A stretch of 31,492 nucleotides of DNA, taken from the NCBI GenBank assembly GCA_913062735.1, contig CAJXWI010000001.1:1-31492 (forward strand), given 5' to 3'. Within the stretch, counting starts at the first letter, position 1. Each line of letters opens with the position of its first letter. Below are positions 1 through 7,660 of the stretch, one piece after another. Below the pieces are notes generated by a model. It saw nothing but the letters and a program-made list of their open reading frames with translations, did not search any database and was not told the DNA's origin. Position numbers and translations under genes: made by a program. This stretch comes from an uncultured Arcobacter sp. Its GTDB lineage: Bacteria; Campylobacterota; Campylobacteria; Campylobacterales; Arcobacteraceae.

Positions 1-221
1 GATTTTTCAAGTCTAAACCCATCTTGCATTTTCCAAAGTCTTTTGTCTTGATAAACAGGAAAGGATATTAGTCTTTCATTCAAGTCTCTTTGAATAGTTC
101 TAGTACTTACATTAAATTCTATAGCTAGTTCTTTTACGGATAAACTATCACCATTGTATAGCTTTGAGAGAATTGAAACTAATCGAGTTAAAGCTTTATC
201 ATAAACTTGTTTTTTTGCCAT
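1..221 (-). CDS. WYL-type transcriptional regulator, N-terminal part (cut by window edge)
   Basis: Only the first 73 residues are visible. Residues about 25-56 form a DeoR/YafY-like helix-turn-helix (motif VKELAIEFNVSTRTIQRDL), the usual DNA-binding head of WYL-domain regulators. The ATG at 219-221 is preceded by AAGGAA at good spacing and follows the stop of the uracil-glycosylase-like gene by 10 bases, so the two are probably co-transcribed. WYL proteins often control defence loci, which fits the position at the downstream end of this island. The ligand-binding WYL domain lies outside the window, so the family call rests on the HTH and on context. Confidence 0.7.
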   Translation of the reverse strand, partial: MAKKQVYDKALTRLVSILSKLYNGDSLSVKELAIEFNVSTRTIQRDLNERLISFPVYQDKRLWKMQDGFRLEK

Positions 222-231
222 ATTGAGTTCC

Positions 232-918
232 TTAAATACCAATATTTCCAAAACAAGTATTCCAAGCTTTTTTTCTAGCTTCAAATTCAATTTGTGAAGC
301 AGGATGTGGAAGTGAATAAAAGGGGCATCCATTTAGATCCCCAATAAGACCATTATATTTATTTAATCCATCATTATTTTCAGCTTTATACTCTTTAATA
401 ATTCTAAAATTTAGATTTTTACTATTTAACATAAAATCTCTTAATTTTGAAGAAACACAAATAATCATTTTTGGCTTAATAATATTAATAAGTTTTAGAA
501 AAATTGGTTTTGTTAACTCAATATCTTCATTTGATAAAAAATTTTCATTTGGAGTTCTAAAGAAGCAAAAGTTAGTCCAGCCAATATGAGAATTACTTAT
601 GTCGATATCAGTATAATCCTCTATATTTTGTTTTAATTTACTTAAGCTTCCTATTTCAAGTCCGGTTGAAAAAATATGTGTATTTTCTTTCAATAACGTT
701 TCATAACATGCAATAGTTTGTGGCTTATAAGGAATATAATCAACTTTTTCTTTATCTTCATCACTTCCTCCACCCCAATTTAAACCAATAATTAAAGGTT
801 CATTTGGTACTATTTTTGTACCAACAAGTGAATAATACAATTCTTTTTGAATTAAATTAGATTTATTATAAACCTCATTAACTTCAATCAATAGTTTTTT
901 AAATTGTTCTATTTGCAT
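232..918 (-). CDS. Uracil-DNA-glycosylase-superfamily-like protein
   Basis: 228 residues. Two motifs in the right order suggest the UDG fold: a PLIIGLNWGGG strand-loop near residues 41-51, where the family has its water-activating motif, and LPHPAS near residues 203-208, like the family's C-terminal HPS/HPA loop. Between them, a hydrophobic strand (IIKPKMIICVSS) matches the core of the fold. No catalytic Asp/Asn typical of a defined UDG class is obvious, so base-excision activity is not assured; UDG-fold proteins with other roles occur in defence islands. The ATG has a clear AAAGGAAATAA ribosome site. It is probably co-transcribed with the downstream WYL regulator. Confidence 0.5.
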   Translation of the reverse strand: MQIEQFKKLLIEVNEVYNKSNLIQKELYYSLVGTKIVPNEPLIIGLNWGGGSDEDKEKVDYIPYKPQTIACYETLLKENTHIFSTGLEIGSLSKLKQNIEDYTDIDISNSHIGWTNFCFFRTPNENFLSNEDIELTKPIFLKLINIIKPKMIICVSSKLRDFMLNSKNLNFRIIKEYKAENNDGLNKYNGLIGDLNGCPFYSLPHPASQIEFEARKKAWNTCFGNIGI

Positions 919-1012
919 TTATTTCCTTTTTTTGTTAATTCTGATTATTATTAGATTAAACTTTATCTAAACAGACATTTAGTGTCTTAAGCCATTTCTA
1001 AATACATAAAAA

Positions 1013-1309
1013 CTAAACAACTCTACTACTAGTAATCAATTTACTTCTTTTTATTTTAACCTTCTTAAAATTAACCAATTGAGTATATCTATCAATTTGA
1101 ATCTGAATATCATATCCTTTAAATTGTCGAGGAATCAGAAGTGAACACTTTTCTGATTTCTGAAATTGTATCGATTTCCAATATTTAGTATATCTGTTAA
1201 TTTTAGAGGGTCTCCATCTTTTGTTTTTTCTCAGAATTTTTATATAGTCTTTGTTTATATTGCTACACCGAATTCCTAATCTAATAAAATATTGAATATC
1301 TGTTTGCAT
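1013..1309 (-). CDS. Small basic hypothetical protein
   Basis: 98 residues, very rich in Lys and Arg (for example NKRWRPSKINRYTKYWKS near residues 29-46), with no signal peptide or membrane segment. The ATG is preceded by GAGGAAATTAA, a strong ribosome site, which supports a real gene. I do not recognise a family; the charge suggests nucleic-acid binding, which is inference only. It stands between the HicA group upstream and the UDG-like gene downstream, with about 95 bases before the latter. Confidence 0.45.
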   Translation of the reverse strand: MQTDIQYFIRLGIRCSNINKDYIKILRKNKRWRPSKINRYTKYWKSIQFQKSEKCSLLIPRQFKGYDIQIQIDRYTQLVNFKKVKIKRSKLITSSRVV

Positions 1310-1522
1310 TTAATTTCCTCTATCAACTTATTTTAAAGTATATAAAACAAATACGACAGCATTATGTCCTGTTTGTTAGGAGTATTAATTTTTTGGAATA
1401 AGTGTCATCTCCCCAGTGGACTTTGAAAAAATATTACGTAATTAAATATTTTTGTTTGATTTAAGATTGACAGATCATATTAATATTTTATTATGTTTTA
1501 ATTGTCACTAAAATAGAGTTTT

Positions 1523-1560
1523 TATACCAAAATAAAGAATTAGTCCTTTATCTTGGTATA
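1523..1560 (-). other. 15-bp hairpin in the 258-base gap between small genes
   Basis: Left arm 1523-1537 and right arm 1546-1560 pair over 15 positions around an 8-base loop. The single non-Watson-Crick position would be A-C in a plus-strand transcript but a G-U wobble in a minus-strand transcript, so the structure fits RNA of the minus-strand operon best. It begins eight bases past the stop of the 28-residue ORF. No U-tract follows it in the minus direction, so it is not a standard terminator; it could be an RNA 3' end, a processing site or a protein-binding site. I see nothing else in 1310-1567. Confidence 0.5.
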
Positions 1561-1567
1561 TTGATTT

Positions 1568-1654
1568 TTATCTTAACCCTCTATCTTTTACCCAATCTTC
1601 ATCTTCTAGTTCTCTATCCTCAATCCAATCTGAACAATTTATATATTTAAACAT
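1568..1654 (-). CDS. 28-residue acidic microprotein downstream of hicA
   Basis: A tiny ORF (28 residues) starting 16 bases after the HicA-like stop, with AAAAAAGGAAATAAAATG as a good ribosome site. The peptide is strongly acidic and contains a near-repeat, WIEDREL then WVKDRGL. No family recognised. Placement right behind a toxin-type gene and the acidic character (HicA toxins are basic) make an antitoxin-like or leader role conceivable, but this is speculation. It could also be a chance ORF; the ribosome site is the main argument for it. Confidence 0.4.
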   Translation of the reverse strand: MFKYINCSDWIEDRELEDEDWVKDRGLR

Positions 1655-1670
1655 TTTATTTCCTTTTTTA

Positions 1671-1901
1671 TTAACTCATTGAGTATATAAACTCAGCCTT
1701 TGAAATACCAATATTTTTTAGTATTCCACATAATAATCCAATCTTTACCATTTTCTTTTTATACACAGGGATAACAAGAGTTTTTTTATCATCATGAATA
1801 AATATTCTATGATTACCTCTATTTTGTCTATCAAATCTATAGCCTATAGATTTGATAAACTTTATCAACTCTTTACCTGTTATATTAGATAAAGAAGCCA
1901 C
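1671..1901 (-). CDS. hicA: HicA-type mRNA interferase toxin (YcfA family)
   Basis: 76 residues, the normal length for HicA. The order of motifs fits the double-stranded-RNA-binding-like fold: TGKELIKFIKSIGY (8-21), a basic stretch RFDRQNRGNH with the expected catalytic His at 31, a VIPV strand (43-46) and a C-terminal LCGILKNIGIS helix-turn (57-67). HicA cleaves mRNA and is normally silenced by HicB. No HicB-like gene adjoins it. The start is GTG and overlaps the stop of the upstream 46-residue ORF by one base (TAGTG), implying translational coupling to that unusual partner. Confidence 0.75.
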   Translation of the reverse strand: MASLSNITGKELIKFIKSIGYRFDRQNRGNHRIFIHDDKKTLVIPVYKKKMVKIGLLCGILKNIGISKAEFIYSMS

Positions 1902-2041
1902 TATTTCCCTTTTGAACCTTTACTATTGTTAGGGTTCATTTGAGTACCTCTATTGCCATTAACTTTTGCATTAGCACTATTAGTAGCACTTGTACCTTTG
2001 TTTGAATTAGCCTGATTGGCTTTATGATTATTGTTAGACAT
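1901..2041 (-). CDS. 46-residue Asn/Ser/Gly/Lys-rich small protein, coupled to hicA
   Basis: Starts at an ATG with a near-perfect ribosome site (AAAGGAGAAGATTATATG) and ends at a TAG that shares its G with the GTG start of hicA. The peptide is low-complexity and predicted disordered, with a QMNPNN element near residues 34-39. From memory, short hydrophilic proteins with a Q-x-NPNN element are common annotations in many bacteria, of unknown function; I cannot verify homology. It holds the place HicB would occupy if it came first but looks nothing like HicB (no RHH/HTH or RNase-H-like part). Confidence 0.55.
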   Translation of the reverse strand: MSNNNHKANQANSNKGTSATNSANAKVNGNRGTQMNPNNSKGSKGK

Positions 2042-2137
2042 ATAATCTTCTCCTTTATTTATTTTGTGATTTTAAATCACTGGAAGAAGATTAATATAAA
2101 ATGAAACTTTAATAAAGTGTACTACCTCATACAAAAA

Positions 2138-4036
2138 CTATTTGTAAAAACATTTTTTAAAAATGAAATTCGAAGATGGGCTAAACTCAGGCCATTGGTG
2201 TCTTATTAATATTTTATTAAATTTATTATATTTTAATTTATCATTTACTTTGTTTGCGCAATATGCTGCAAAATAAACCATAGATAAATCAAAATCATCT
2301 TTTTTATTACCAATCAAATATTCTTCTACATATTTATCAAAATAATTTAAGCTTTCTGAAAACTCTTTGGACTTAAAATAAAAACTCGCTTTTTGTGATA
2401 GAAGTTTTTTATTATTTGTTTCTAATAATTTATGATCAACTAGATAAGATTCATAATTATCTAGTAACTCTTTTGTTTCAATAAAACTATTTTCATTTTG
2501 TAAATAAGTAAGAGCTGTATTTAATGTTAACTTACTAGACATGTGAATTTTATCTTCATCATTAGTTTTTGCAATACAATTCATTCTCGAACAAATCATT
2601 TGAGAACGTGAATAATCAGTATTAATAAAATTATCAAATAACTCATGTAATAAAGTAAAGTTATCTTCTTTATGTATTTCATTATTAAAAGTATTAATAT
2701 CTAGTTTTTGATAATTTCTATTTTTGTTCCATCTCTTATGATTTTCATAAAAATACTGGACTGTTCTTTTATAGTTATCTACAGTTTTTTTAAGTTTACT
2801 TGTATCTTTTTCTGCTGCAAATAAGCTTATTAGAACAATATCTATATCAGCATATTTTATATCTTTTTCGTCTGGGTTTTCATGTTCTAGTCGTATATCT
2901 CCAATAATGGCTTGAATATAATCTTCTTTTCTTGTTTTAAGATACTTACGAATATTTTTATCATCAATAAATATTGAGCTATTCTCTTCTTCATCTATAA
3001 TTAATTCTTTATTGATACCCTCAATATATTGGTTATAAAGAAACATGTATAGATGAATAAGCTGCAAAATTTTATTTTCTTGAATATCATGTGTTTCATC
3101 AAATCCAAAAAAACCTACTAGTCTTGAATATAGGTTTTGAGAAAATCGACAAATAAGAAAGTTAGAAATTAACTTTGATTCCGAAGGCATATCCCATCGC
3201 TCTTTTACTAATTTAATAAACTTTTTTTTATGTTTTAAAAAAATATTTGATTCATCAATATAAATTTTGTCTATTAATTTTTTTTCAGGAATTTCATGAA
3301 TTAATTCTTCTTGTGTGAGTTTTTTAATATCTTTTACAAAACTAACTGCTTTAGTAAAGTTTTCATGTATAAAATCTGTAGTGGAGCCGGTAAATATCCC
3401 ATTGTAATTCATTTTAATATTGCAATACTCAATAATACTTTTTCTTGAGGGTAATTTATTTTGATAAAGCCAAGATTTAAAAATATTTAGTGGTTTTTTT
3501 GTTGAGTGAAATTCATAACTAATTTTTTTATCCATCTCTTCTGAAAAGGCTTCTAATCCTTTCCCATATAAACTTAACCACCATTTGATTAAATTTGATA
3601 CAGGCATTTCAATTTTATTTTTATTGGTTAAATCTGGTAAATACCAAAATTTTCCACCAGACATATTTTTGTCAATTCTATTATTATAATCACCATCCAA
3701 AATAGCCATTCGATATGCTAAGAAAGGTATAACTAGTCTTTTAAGAATAATCCAATCTAATTTTTTATCCTTTTTTATATTATCAAACCGAGATAATTCT
3801 CTTACGGTAATATCATATATGTACATTAATTCATATATAACATCTAATAATTTACTATTAATTGAATTTAGACTTAATTCTTCGAAAATTAACTTTAGAT
3901 GCTCATCATATTTTTCTACTTGAGTATCTTTATTAATAAATCTTTTCTTTTGAATAGGAGCCTTTAATTTTACTTCTTTTATATTTAAATCCAGAAGTTC
4001 CATTACCTTAATTAACACTTCTTCATTGTTTAACAT
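2138..4036 (-). CDS. Large uncharacterised helical protein paired with KAP NTPase
   Basis: 632 residues, mostly helical by composition, no signal peptide or clear membrane segment. The C-terminal third (about residues 530-600, e.g. LSQKASFYFKSKEFSESLNYFDKYV) resembles TPR-like helical repeats. No catalytic motif recognised. The ATG has AGAAAGGT upstream and sits 16 bases after the KAP NTPase stop, so the two should be co-expressed and may form one complex: a KAP ATPase with a large scaffold or effector. I do not recognise the family, and no function is assigned. Confidence 0.7.
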   Translation of the reverse strand: MLNNEEVLIKVMELLDLNIKEVKLKAPIQKKRFINKDTQVEKYDEHLKLIFEELSLNSINSKLLDVIYELMYIYDITVRELSRFDNIKKDKKLDWIILKRLVIPFLAYRMAILDGDYNNRIDKNMSGGKFWYLPDLTNKNKIEMPVSNLIKWWLSLYGKGLEAFSEEMDKKISYEFHSTKKPLNIFKSWLYQNKLPSRKSIIEYCNIKMNYNGIFTGSTTDFIHENFTKAVSFVKDIKKLTQEELIHEIPEKKLIDKIYIDESNIFLKHKKKFIKLVKERWDMPSESKLISNFLICRFSQNLYSRLVGFFGFDETHDIQENKILQLIHLYMFLYNQYIEGINKELIIDEEENSSIFIDDKNIRKYLKTRKEDYIQAIIGDIRLEHENPDEKDIKYADIDIVLISLFAAEKDTSKLKKTVDNYKRTVQYFYENHKRWNKNRNYQKLDINTFNNEIHKEDNFTLLHELFDNFINTDYSRSQMICSRMNCIAKTNDEDKIHMSSKLTLNTALTYLQNENSFIETKELLDNYESYLVDHKLLETNNKKLLSQKASFYFKSKEFSESLNYFDKYVEEYLIGNKKDDFDLSMVYFAAYCANKVNDKLKYNKFNKILIRHQWPEFSPSSNFIFKKCFYK

Positions 4037-4052
4037 ATGTACCTTTCTTATC

Positions 4053-5270
4053 TTAGATAAAGGTTGTTTTTATTAAATCAAACTGTTTTTTTACGATATC
4101 TTGTAAATTACTTTCATCTTCACCATAACCAGTTGATGTTAGTAAACTACCTTTACATATATCTAAATACTTTAAGCACTTTTCATCTTTATCTATGTTA
4201 AACAGTTCTTTTTTTATTGTTAAATAATCTGAATGCATAATTACTTCTAAAAGACAAAATTCATCGTACATTTTATATTTTAAAATTAATAATATGAATA
4301 ATTTATTGGGCCAAGCTATTTCATTATTATCAGATACATTATTAAAAACTGTTATTTTGTATACTTCGGAAGTAATTCTTTCAAAATCCCTTAAGGATAA
4401 GCCTAAATTATTCGTTGCATACCAACACGCTGTAGAAACATCTGTACCTGTACAATCTATTTGAGAAAGTTTAGATCTGAAAAAATCATTACCTGTTTCA
4501 ATATTTAAATATAAATCTAAATCAAAGAATCTATACAAATACGTCTTAGAATCAAAATTCTGCCCATAAACTACTTTTATAGACTCCGATAGCTGTGTTT
4601 TATCAACTGCGATAAGAAAAACAATCTCTCGAATTTTAAATAGGTGTTTAATATTTTCAAGAAGTTCTATTGCAAATGTAGGTTTGCATCTATCAAGTTC
4701 ATCTATTATAAATATAAATTGTTTTTTATTAGTTTTTGTTAGAATATTTTGTACGGTTTTTTCAAGTTCTTTAGTAAAACTTTTTCTTGACTTTTGACTT
4801 TTTGTTAAGGAATTAAATGTTTCATTAATTATATCTTCATTTACATCAGACAAAAATGCTTTTACCTCATTACTCACTGCTTCAGCTGCCTCACTACCAA
4901 TAGCTTTTTTTGCTAAACCTTTAAAAATAGAAGAGCCAATAGTTTTAACAGCGTTGTAGGAGTGTTCTTTGATATTTTTTAATTGATTTGAAGTATACCC
5001 TTGATCTTGTATAGCAGTAAAAAAATCATTCATCAACGATAAAAAAGGTTCATTCGTATAGTCATGATCCCATGCATTATATCTGATATAGACATCTTTA
5101 TTTTTATCAAATTCTTCACACATAAAATCAATAAATTTTGTTTTACCTGTTCCCCAAGGTGCATCCAAAGCAATAGTATGATTTTCACCTAAATTTTTAA
5201 TAAAATTAGCATATTTTATTGCAACGCTCTTTCTATTTAAAGTATCTGTTTCATATTTATGTTTTAACAT
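4053..5270 (-). CDS. KAP-family P-loop NTPase
   Basis: 405 residues. Walker A is APWGTGKT (37-44), followed by the KAP-type YNAWDHD segment (64-70) and Walker B FIFIIDELDRCKP (185-197), a hallmark of KAP/STAND-related NTPases. KAP proteins often carry membrane segments between Walker A and B; here that region (about 108-140) is only amphipathic, so it is probably cytosolic or peripheral. Phage-exclusion protein PifA of F plasmid is a known KAP defence protein. Its start overlaps the stop of a 35-residue ORF, and the 632-residue partner follows directly. Together they look like a two- or three-gene defence unit. Confidence 0.85.
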   Translation of the reverse strand: MLKHKYETDTLNRKSVAIKYANFIKNLGENHTIALDAPWGTGKTKFIDFMCEEFDKNKDVYIRYNAWDHDYTNEPFLSLMNDFFTAIQDQGYTSNQLKNIKEHSYNAVKTIGSSIFKGLAKKAIGSEAAEAVSNEVKAFLSDVNEDIINETFNSLTKSQKSRKSFTKELEKTVQNILTKTNKKQFIFIIDELDRCKPTFAIELLENIKHLFKIREIVFLIAVDKTQLSESIKVVYGQNFDSKTYLYRFFDLDLYLNIETGNDFFRSKLSQIDCTGTDVSTACWYATNNLGLSLRDFERITSEVYKITVFNNVSDNNEIAWPNKLFILLILKYKMYDEFCLLEVIMHSDYLTIKKELFNIDKDEKCLKYLDICKGSLLTSTGYGEDESNLQDIVKKQFDLIKTTFI

Positions 5271-5371
5271 TCATTACTCTCGTAAAACTTTTCAATTAAA
5301 TTTTTTATTACATTAAACTCTATATCATATTTTGATTGTTTCAATATGTTCTCTTTCTTTTCCAACTTCAC
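5264..5371 (-). CDS. 35-residue leader-type microprotein overlapping the KAP gene start
   Basis: A GTG-initiated ORF of 35 residues with an AAAGGAA ribosome site and an in-frame TAA just upstream. Its TAA lies inside the first codons of the KAP gene (7-base overlap), a typical coupling layout. The peptide is charged and likely one helix (KKENILKQSKYDIEF...). The KAP ATG itself has only a weak upstream GAG, so coupling from this ORF may be needed for its translation. No homology recognised; it could be a regulatory leader rather than a functional protein. Confidence 0.4.
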   Translation of the reverse strand: MKLEKKENILKQSKYDIEFNVIKNLIEKFYESNEC

Positions 5372-5454
5372 GATTAAGTTCCTTTATAAGTATCACAACA
5401 ATTAGTGTTAACGTATACAAACCATATTTTTATTCAAGTTAATGAAACTCATAA

Positions 5455-7659
5455 CTATAACTGACTACAACTATTACAACATTTTTGAATCTCTTTTTTA
5501 ATGTCATTGTAATTTATATTACTATTTTTACCTTTATCAAATCCGATTAAATCTAATTTCTCCAATATTTTTTTAGGTACTTTTCCATTATCTGAAGATA
5601 TTTCTATATTAAAACTCTTATTTATATATGTAATATCAAGTACAATGTTTTTATTATTATATTTCCAACAATCAAACCTAATTGAGGGTAGATCCGCTGT
5701 AGCAGTTTCATTATACTTAAGTGACTTAAATGGGGATAACAAAGTACCCTTTATCAGATTTTCGTATAAATAATAAGTTTGCAATCCTACATGAGTACCA
5801 TTCATTTGTGTTGTTTTTAATAAATATATTTGCTCATCTCCATACCATCGAACCTGTAGTTGTTCACAGTACTTTATAGAATCTGACTTTGTAATAAAAA
5901 AACTTAATGGATCATTATATTTAAACAGGTATGTAGATATAATACTATTTAGTGATGTTTTTATATCAATTTTATCAAATTTAGTATCATCGAGTAATGC
6001 CTTTAAATATAAAGTCCTTTTAGTATTATCTTCTGTACTTTTTAATTTATCACTATTAAAAACCTTTCTCCAATTATCGTTTTTAATTCTTACCGATTTT
6101 TCATCAAAGGAACAAAATGTATAGTTTCCCGATTTTCCAACTTTAGGTAAATAATCACCCTTACTCAATAACGCTTGATAAATTGATACTTGATTATCAT
6201 GGTTTTGTCTTGCAAACTTCCAAAGAGAACTAAATTTATCTCTATACTCTTTAAAAGAATTAATATTATTTTCTGAAAAATCGAGCAAGAAACCAACTTG
6301 GCCATTTAGATACCAATTATCTTCAGCTTGTTTTAACTCCTCTTCCCAAATAATATTATCTTCAATCAGTGATGCTTTGAGAGTCTCTTCATTTCGTTGA
6401 AGAACTGTGAAGTAATCAATTTTTTTACTATCACTTTGAATGTATTTATATATATCTTTTTTACCATTTTTTATTAAATTATTTAAAGATTGTATAGTCT
6501 TGATTAAATTATCTGGACTTTGTATTAATTGGTTATTTATAAGATTAAAACTTACTCTTTTCCATCTTTGAAATTCTTTTTCGTCTAATTCATTTATATA
6601 GCCTAAACTTAAAGCATGAAATCTAGCTCGTTCCCATTGAGAAATTTCTTTTTTATTAATAAATACTTTAAATTCACTATCTATATCCAGATTATCTAAG
6701 ATTGAAATTATTCTCGTTATATTTTCCTCTTTGGAATAAACACTTTTATAAAAATCAAAGATACTACATTCATTTATAAAATCCTCTATTGAATTAAACT
6801 CTTTGTTTTCATTATTTAATGTACATTCAAGAATTATTTGATTCTTGTCTAAATCCTGTTTTTTCATATCTTCTATATAAAAGTTAAAAGTTACATTATA
6901 AAAAAAGTTATAGAACATGTCATCGGCTAATTTGGGAGCACCTTTAATATCTTTTACCTTATTCTGGGCTAACTCCCAAAATATATCAAGCCATTGATTG
7001 TCAAGTTTTGCTTTAGTGAAATCATCGTCTATAATTTTCTCAAATTCTGCTTTAAAGTTCTCGAACTCAGTCAGAGGTTTCCCTCTTGCATTCATCTTTA
7101 CATAAAGTTCATCTGTTAAATTAAACTTATCAAGTTTTAGTAATTCAAAGGTGATATTGTTAAGTTCCTCAACCGTAGTATCTATAAACATATTTTCTAT
7201 TAATTCAAGTATACTTAGTATTGCTAATACAGTTGGGTCATTTTTCCAGGATAGAAAGAACCAATTACTATTTTCAATTGAACTTCTTATCTTAACTTTG
7301 GTTAATTTTACCCAATTTTTCTCTTCTGTTAATTCTTTTATAAAATCTTTTGTAGAACTTCTTACTTGATAACTAAATCTATTAAGCACTCCAATATAAT
7401 CGACTTCAAGCGAAGTATACCAATGAAGTAAAAAAAGTGTAGTTAATCTTTGTTGTCCATCTAAAGGTATAAATATATCTTCATCCGTTTTGCCATATAT
7501 AAAATCTAAATTTAAACCTTTTTTCAATCCTTTTTTAATTGCATTTAAAAAACTAGTAGCTTTTGTTCTTTCATTTTCACGACCTTGCGCATAGTCTCGT
7601 TGAATAAGAGGAACTGTAATCTCATACTCTTTAATTAATTCTATAAAAGTTTTACTCAT
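5455..7659 (-). CDS. DUF262-domain protein (GmrS-like, ParB-like nuclease/NTPase fold)
   Basis: 734 residues. The N-terminus has the DUF262 signature: PLIQRDYAQGR (about 17-27) and IPLDGQQRLTTLFLLHWY (about 64-81), the DGQQR motif associated with nucleotide hydrolysis and DNA nicking in GmrSD/SspE/BrxU-type proteins. No HNH/DUF1524 tail is visible; the long C-terminal half is unrecognised and ends CCNSC. I start at the ATG at 7657-7659, with GGAG nine bases upstream, rather than the in-frame TTG at 7674. It begins one base after the stop of the preceding DUF262-DUF1524 gene, so they are a coupled pair. Confidence 0.8.
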   Translation of the reverse strand: MSKTFIELIKEYEITVPLIQRDYAQGRENERTKATSFLNAIKKGLKKGLNLDFIYGKTDEDIFIPLDGQQRLTTLFLLHWYTSLEVDYIGVLNRFSYQVRSSTKDFIKELTEEKNWVKLTKVKIRSSIENSNWFFLSWKNDPTVLAILSILELIENMFIDTTVEELNNITFELLKLDKFNLTDELYVKMNARGKPLTEFENFKAEFEKIIDDDFTKAKLDNQWLDIFWELAQNKVKDIKGAPKLADDMFYNFFYNVTFNFYIEDMKKQDLDKNQIILECTLNNENKEFNSIEDFINECSIFDFYKSVYSKEENITRIISILDNLDIDSEFKVFINKKEISQWERARFHALSLGYINELDEKEFQRWKRVSFNLINNQLIQSPDNLIKTIQSLNNLIKNGKKDIYKYIQSDSKKIDYFTVLQRNEETLKASLIEDNIIWEEELKQAEDNWYLNGQVGFLLDFSENNINSFKEYRDKFSSLWKFARQNHDNQVSIYQALLSKGDYLPKVGKSGNYTFCSFDEKSVRIKNDNWRKVFNSDKLKSTEDNTKRTLYLKALLDDTKFDKIDIKTSLNSIISTYLFKYNDPLSFFITKSDSIKYCEQLQVRWYGDEQIYLLKTTQMNGTHVGLQTYYLYENLIKGTLLSPFKSLKYNETATADLPSIRFDCWKYNNKNIVLDITYINKSFNIEISSDNGKVPKKILEKLDLIGFDKGKNSNINYNDIKKEIQKCCNSCSQL

Positions 7660-7660
7660 T

